DNA of 64,000 nt from Anisodus tanguticus (lineage: Eukaryota > Streptophyta > Magnoliopsida > Solanales > Solanaceae), in contig CM067544.1 in NCBI GenBank assembly GCA_034509755.1, forward strand, positions 10,705,501 through 10,769,500. Direction: 5' to 3'. This document shows, piece by piece, positions 58,440-64,000 of this stretch. Below the pieces are notes generated by a model, which worked only from the letters and a program-made list of their open reading frames with translations, did no database searches and was not told the origin of the DNA. Each line of letters begins with the position of its first letter. Position 1 is the stretch's first letter. A program made the translations under genes and the position numbers.

Positions 58440-58600
58440 ATCCGTGACAACTCTCACCCGCCGTAGGGCCGGGATAACTCTTACTGACTTAATAAGCCAG
58501 GATAACTCTCACTAGCATCAAGGCTAGGATATCCCTTACTAGCGTCAAGACTAGGATAACTCTCACCGATCGTATAAGGCTTGGATAACTCTATATATGT
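58440..58600 (-). repeat. ~35-bp array AGGATAACTCTCAC in Gypsy LTR
   Basis: Four to five units around GGCTAGGATAACTCTCACTA, directly after the previous array with a different unit. Confidence 0.85.
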
Positions 58601-60041
58601 AATAACAATGAGATGTATCTATATGTATATCAATCCTCTACTCTTTCTAGTAACACGAGGCTAACATAGAATGATTGTGGACTCCCGGCAAGGGAAACTC
58701 TAAAACATGAGAAGACATAGCACAACAAGGATGTACAACTATATGATAGGCTTTTCTCTTATGCTCTCCTTCGACACTCTATTACCTACATAATCATGCC
58801 AATAGAAAGAAGGGAATAGCATTAACATACTTTAGCCTCCTTGCTTCTGTGACACAATCTAAGAAGCTCATATTACGCTTCAATCTACACAACAACAAGA
58901 GCACAATCCTTACTAACGAAACTACCGTCTAACACGACGAGCGTCAAGCTCGGATTGGAAGCCATTCAACCCCTTCTACCCATATTTTGTCTTAACTTCA
59001 ACATAACAACATAACCAACATGATAACCAACATATTCATGTGATTCTCCATCCTTATATTCATAATAAACATCATTATGCAACCCAACAAGGGATAACAA
59101 CAACTTAAACAACTTCCAAGTGTTATATGACCACTTCTTCTTCTAGCTTATAACACCATCTTCATAACCAATACATAGACAAGCATAACAACAATAGCCA
59201 CAACATAACCAAGCTATTTTCCATAATTTCCAGCCACAAGAAGTCATAAATATAACCTCAAAACAGTCCGACAAAAGGACAACAATATCTTATACCATTT
59301 CAAGTACTAGCTTGTAGTTCTTCACTCAAACAACTTAACCAACACTTAATTTAACTTAAGCACAAGGGAGTGTTTAACTTACCTCAAACATTAAAATCAA
59401 TCTGAAGTCCAAGCTCCTCTTAACTCACAACAACCTTTACTCACACCACAACACCCTAGATGTGTTATTCTTCACTTTAGCCAACTTTTGATGTTGGATT
59501 TGAATCAAACCACCTTGAATTTACTCTTGAACCTTGGAAGGATGTTTAGAGAGAGTCTGGGACTGTTTAGGACTGGAAACAAGTGAAATGAGAGAGAAAG
59601 TCATGCCACCTCTTTAAATAACGAAATGAAAATCTCCACTGCCTCAAGTGGGTCCCAAAGGGACTGCCTGCGCAGTCTCGTAAAAATGCAAATATCTCTC
59701 TACTCAGACATCACATCGACGAGCGATTTAATGCGTTGGAAATTAGACTCGTAGACCTTCAATTTAATAGGTAGATCACCCCGTAACTCCAAGTATATTG
59801 GGAGAAAAGCTCAGTGACATTAAACCCAAATTTCAGTAAAATTATGAATGTAACTTGCGATAACTTCTGCCGACTTTTCGACGAACTTTTTTCCTTCGAT
59901 TCGTTTGGCCCCAAAACCTTATGATATATTCTTAACATTTGTTTAGTACCTTCCTTAGACTTATAGGAGTCTCATGACTTCTACGGGCTCACATTAGTTT
60001 ACTTACGATACAGATTACGTTAAAAATTATGAGGTGTAACA

Positions 60042-60694
60042 ATAACCTCAAAGATAATCTCTTCCTTGAATTTATGTCGATTAACTTACGACGAATCCAA
60101 TGTATAAAAGTACGGAATGTAACGTTGTAAGATACAATGAATCATCAAGTCTCAGAGTGTATGAGAATTCTAGGAAACCTTTGCTTTTACAAAAGTGCAA
60201 CTTAAAACATAGATTAAGCGAGAGTAATGTAGTGAAATTGTTTGATTGATAGAATATGAACAACAATGTTTGTAGATGATAGATAGGAGTAGCACTGAGC
60301 ACAGGTTCCTCTTTTTTCTCCCTGTTCATAAAAGTATGCTGTTTTATTATCTTTTTATTTTATTAAACAGCTGAAAAAATTGTATATATATAAGTTTCTT
60401 TGGATAACGACCGTACCAAATGGATTTACGTTATAAATTAGAAACTATTGCCCCCAAATCAGAATCATGTGTCAATCAAAGTAAACTAATTAATTAAGTC
60501 CAAACTGTTAAACAGAGTAATATATCTGTGATATACACCAAATATACAACAATGTATATCACAGGCAAAGCGATGGATCGGGCGGCGGGGCCTCGACGGT
60601 GGTGAAGCAAAGGATGGACAAGGCAAGGCAGTGGGCCTCGGCAGTAGCTGAAGTCTAAAGGCAGTAGCTGAAGCCCATCACGGGCAGGGTTGGT
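60042..60694. other. Intergenic DNA, nothing recognised
   Basis: Contains a small GC-richer patch (60565-60690) with GGCAGTAGCTGAAG(T/C)C twice. No gene recognised. Confidence 0.5.
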
Positions 60695-60907
60695 TGTTAT
60701 ATATTAGGAGTGTATATTGGTGTAATATTGTAGTGTAAAGGTTACCTTAATTAGTGTTATACACTTACCATAATTGTATAGTTAGAATTATGGTAGAATA
60801 AGGATTTAGAAATAGAATAGGAATAGGATTCTCCTATTATGGAAATATGTAACTTGTATATATAGCCTTTCAATTAATGAAAATAATCAAGGGGATTATT
60901 TCTTTCA
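60695..60907 (+). repeat. 5' LTR of the terminal Copia
   Basis: 213 bp from TGTTATATATTAGGAGTG to ATTTCTTTCA, with TGTATATATAGCC as the probable core promoter (about 60856-60868). Confidence 0.85.
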
Positions 60908-61064
60908 TGGTATCAAGAGACTAGGTCTAAACAAAAGTTTTTTCTCTCAACTTTTGTCCTCCCTTTGGCCGAGACACCCCCCCTCGGGTTTTCTCTTCCA
61001 AAATTCGTCTTCCGCTCTCACAAACACCTCTCTTAAATTTTCCTTTCTTCTTTGTTCTTTCAAT

Positions 61065-64000
61065 ATGTCTAAGAACAATTATCACCCTGCCCTCACAGTT
61101 CCCAATATCAAGAGCAGTATCCCTATTGTCATTGAGATGGAAAACGTCCAATATGCGACGTGGGCGGAGTTGTTTAAAATTCACGCTATCTCTTATCAAG
61201 TTCTTCATCACATCATTCCTCCCACTAGACCCCTTCCTGCGGAGGATCCTGAGTTATGGATTACACTTGATGCTACCGTTCTCCGGTGGATCTATGCCAC
61301 TATTTCGGTGGACCTTCTTCAGACGATTATTGAGCCGGATACCACGGCTATGGCTGCATGGAATAGATTGCGTGACATATTCCAAGACAACCAACATTCA
61401 CGTGTTGTCACACTCGAGCAGGAATTCTCTCTCGTTCGAATGGATGAATTTCTGAATGTTTCTGCATATTGCAAGAAACTAAAGGAGATGGCGGATCAAC
61501 TCCGTAATGTTGGCGCACCAATAACAAATAATCGTCTAGTTCTACAGTTGGTTGCCGGTCTTTCGGAGGCCTATAATGGGGTTGGAACTCTCTTTCGCCA
61601 AAGCAACCCTCTTCCTGACTTCTATCAAGCCCGCTCCATGCTTACTTTGGAAGAAGCCGATTTGGCTAAAAAGGCGGCTACAGGAGCAAGCCCAGTCGTC
61701 ATGGTGGCGTCCTCTCCTAGTCCTTCGGGTTTTGTTAATAATTCGGGATAAAACCATAATAATGGTGGCGGCAAGAATAATCGCAAGAATAATAACAAAA
61801 ACCGCGGGGGCAAACGCGGCGGTTCTAGTGGCGGTTCCGGTGGTCAGCAAGCAGGCGGTGGGTCCCATCCAGGGAACAATGGCCCACCACCCCGCTGGGC
61901 CCAGCAGTGGGGCCCATGGAAGTGGGGTTGGGGCAGTGGGCCATGGGCCAACAACCCTTACTATCCAGCAGTAGGTTCCAGCGGCCAGTGGGGCAAGGCT
62001 AACGGTCCGAGCCCAACAACCGGCGGTGGCGGCCCGGCGGCCGGTGGCCCAACGGCGGCGGCAAAAGCAATAGCGGCCTACGGCCCAGCTCCATCCCGGA
62101 CAGAAGTTCTTGGGCTCCGACCTCCGCAAGCCAATCATGCAGCAGGCCCCACTCAAACCGATATCGAGGCCGCGATGCACACGTTGGGATTGACTCAACC
62201 GGACCCAAATTGGTATATGGACACCGGGGCCACTACTCACATGACATCCGAATCAGGTACTCTCTCCTCTTATTCCAATTTGAGAACCCATCGGGGTATA
62301 ATTGTTGGTAATGGCAACTCTATTCCAATTCAGGGTTATGGTCAGAAAACGTTGTCTCCCCCCAATCCACCCCTTCTCTTGAAAAATACTTTACATGCTC
62401 CTAAATTGATTAAAAATTTAGTGTCTGTCCGAAAATTCACTACTGACAATTCCGTTTCCGTTGAATTTGATCCTTTTGATTTCTCTGTGAAGGATTTCAA
62501 GACGGGGAGTCATCTCATGAGGTGTGATAGTAGGGGGGATCTCGTATCCTATCATGCCGGTTTCGATCCATCGAGTCAAGCCTTGCCATCGCCTTTTGCG
62601 ACCATCTCTCCTTCCATATGGCATGCTCGTCTGGGTCATCCGGGATCTTCTATTTTATCAGTTTTAGATAAAAATAGCTTTATTTCTTGTAAGGGTACGA
62701 GTCGTACTCCACTTTGTCAGTCTTGTTCCTTAGGGAAAATTGTTAAGTTGCCATTTGTAGACTCCAATTCTCATACTTCAATGCCATTTGATATTATTCA
62801 TAGCGACTTATGGACGTCTCCTGTTCTTAGTTCATTGGGTCATCGATATTATGTTCTCTTTTTAGATGATTATTCTAGATTTTTGTGGACGTTTCCAATT
62901 GCGAATAAATCACAAGTGTTTTCCGTCTTCATCAAATTTAGAGCGTTCATTCGTACTCAATTCGAAAGAGAAATAAAAAATATTCAATGTGATAATGGAA
63001 AAGAGTATGATAGTAGGGAGTTTCGGGAATTCTGTGCTAATAATGGAATTAATTTTTATTTTTCGTGTCCTCATACATCTTCACAAAATGGGAAAGCCGA
63101 ACGCAAAATTCGTTCAATTAATAACATTGTCCGAACTCTCTTAATTCATGCCTCCATACCTCCATACTTTTGGCATCATGCTCTACAAATGGCCACATAT
63201 CTTCTTAACATAATTCCTTCTAAAGGTCTGACATATTCCTCCCCCCTCAAAATCCTATATAATAAGGACCCTTCTTATTCTCATCTTCGAATTTTTGGGT
63301 GCTTGTGTTATCCATTATTCCCATCCACCACAATTAACAAACTTCAGGCTCGGTCTACCCCGTGTGTATTTTTGGGTTATCCGTCGAATCAACGTGGTTA
63401 TAAGTGTTTTGATTTATCCTCCAAGAAAATCATAATTAATCGCCATGTCATTTTTGATGAAACCCAATACCCTTTTACGAAAGTTCATACTCCCGAGCCT
63501 AAGTCGTATAATTTTTTGGATGATCAAATATCCCCGTATATTATTCGAATTTTTCGGACATCTCCCGTACCCAAAATCCTCCAAATGGCGGGCCCACCGC
63601 CCGCCGGACCCACGATCTGCGTCAAGCCCGGCAATTCCGGTGACTAGAACAGGTTCCGGCAATTGGGCCGGTCCGGCCCAATCTGGGCCGCTCCAAGAGG
63701 CTTCCGATTCTCGATTTGGGCCGGCGGGCCCACCGCTGCCGACCGATCCGTCCCGAGCCCAGAAAATTCCCAAAATTCCCTCAATTCTTCCTCGAGTCAT
63801 AGACCGGTCACTCGTAATCAACGGGGTATTTTTACACCTAAAATACATTTTAATTTACATTCTGATGTCTCTAAATCCCCCTTGCCCCGCAATCCCGTGT
63901 CCGCATTAAATGACCCTAATTGAAAAATTGCTATAACTGATGAATATAATGCTCTTATTGATAATAAGATGTGGGAGTTGGTGCCCCGTCCATATGGTAT
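61065..64000 (+). pseudogene. Copia gag-pol, one frame with three stops
   Basis: Start chosen at ATG 61065 (MSKNNYHPALTVPN), the usual gag start; an earlier in-frame ATG at 60954 lies in the leader. Gag to 61748, then TAA 61749-61751. A Gly/Trp/Pro-rich linker follows to about 62200, then protease DTGA (62220-62231), GAG-pre-integrase H-H-C-C (WHARLGHPG near 62616, CQSC near 62717), integrase core with HSDLW, QCDNGKEY and NGKAERK carrying D, D and E, TAG 63645-63647, linker, TGA 63921-63923 (relatives have the Trp of LDPNW) and the WELVPRP start of RT at the edge. All catalytic residues visible are intact. Suppressing or reverting three single bases would leave it open through the window. Confidence 0.9.

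Larger units (their letters stand above)
57417..60041 (-). mobile_element. Ty3/Gypsy solo LTR, 2.6 kb
   Basis: Plus-strand ends TGTCATGCCCCAACCTCGGG and AATTATGAGGTGTAACA match the terminal signatures at 36258-38200 and 12068. GTCGGGACAGGGCC and TCTACAAGCCTCTAA recur among these LTRs. No gag or pol lies on either side. The flanks GTTCT and ATAAC do not match, so the target duplication is lost or the element is a recombinant. It begins 376 bp after the kinase stop codon. Confidence 0.8.
60695..64000 (+). mobile_element. Ale/RE1-type Copia, 5' part, continues past the window
   Basis: 5' LTR 60695-60907, primer-binding site TGGTATCAAGAGACT at 60908-60922, then gag-pol to the window end in the RT N-terminal region. 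The best preserved element here: a single frame with three stops and no frameshift. Together with the flat spread of mutations this suggests relatively recent activity. Confidence 0.9.

Noticed and set aside
61542..62240. 232-aa open frame on the minus strand
   Set aside because: Shadow of the GC-rich Gly/Pro/Trp linker of gag-pol on the plus strand; no domain, no conserved text.

Overview
This is a eukaryotic, plant-type window. It is AT-rich, almost entirely transposable elements, and holds one intact spliced gene. Solanaceae is the likely source. I infer this from RTE-type LINE tails carrying the (TTG)n-ended 3' module shared with the tobacco-type TS SINE, a tRNA-headed poly(A) SINE, Tnt1-94-like Copia proteins and Gypsy LTRs of a familiar nightshade type. 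No genome was compared, so the family assignment remains an inference.

Layout. 1-1679: 3' part of an Ale/RE1-type Copia. 2652-2901: a 216-bp poly(A) retroposon with a 17-bp target duplication. 4179-8511: a Stowaway-like MITE whose 3' terminal repeat is split by a complete but scrambled Copia (4408-8488, TSD GGCTA). 8811-9440: two MITEs. 9920-12606: a solo LTR, part of a Gypsy LTR, and LTR and MITE remnants. 13159-15802: a complete hAT element with 8-bp TSD and a transposase relic. 17386-25649: a nest made of a MITE split by a minus-strand Copia deletion derivative, whose 3' LTR was hit by a 6.6-kb Copia (17611-24245, TSD GGGGT) and whose 5' LTR was hit by a CACTA MITE. 25963-30476: a full-length Ale-type Copia (TSD AAATG). 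32396-34640: an LTR joined to a 5'-truncated RTE LINE. 34719-42731: a full-length minus-strand Tnt1-94-like Copia (TSD GTAAT) with a Gypsy solo LTR nested in its RNase H (36258-38200). 43744-45640: MITE and solo LTR. 46337-47930: LTR plus gag of another Copia. 49369-57040: a six-exon Raf-like protein kinase gene. 57417-60041: a Gypsy solo LTR. 60695-64000: the 5' part of an Ale-type Copia that runs off the window.

The only gene likely to be functional is the kinase (368 aa, ATN1-like). Its exons are clean, every splice site fits GT-AG and all phases agree. Its introns have absorbed a tandem duplication, a MITE, an antisense RTE relic and a SINE. A solo LTR lies about 0.4 kb past its stop codon.

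The most interesting signal concerns Copia replication. In three elements (5' LTRs at 17611-18753, 46337-47382 and, on the minus strand, 42203-42726) the primer-binding position two bases past the 5' LTR does not match a tRNA 3' end. It is instead a perfect 14-15 nt complement of a segment inside the element's own LTR. The two strands of the pairing differ together between families, as expected if the pairing is functional. The geometry suggests self-priming of reverse transcription or a conserved U5-leader stem. Other signals are a 69-bp in-phase GT-AG intron inside gag, premature stop codons explained mostly by C-to-T change, and datable nested insertions.
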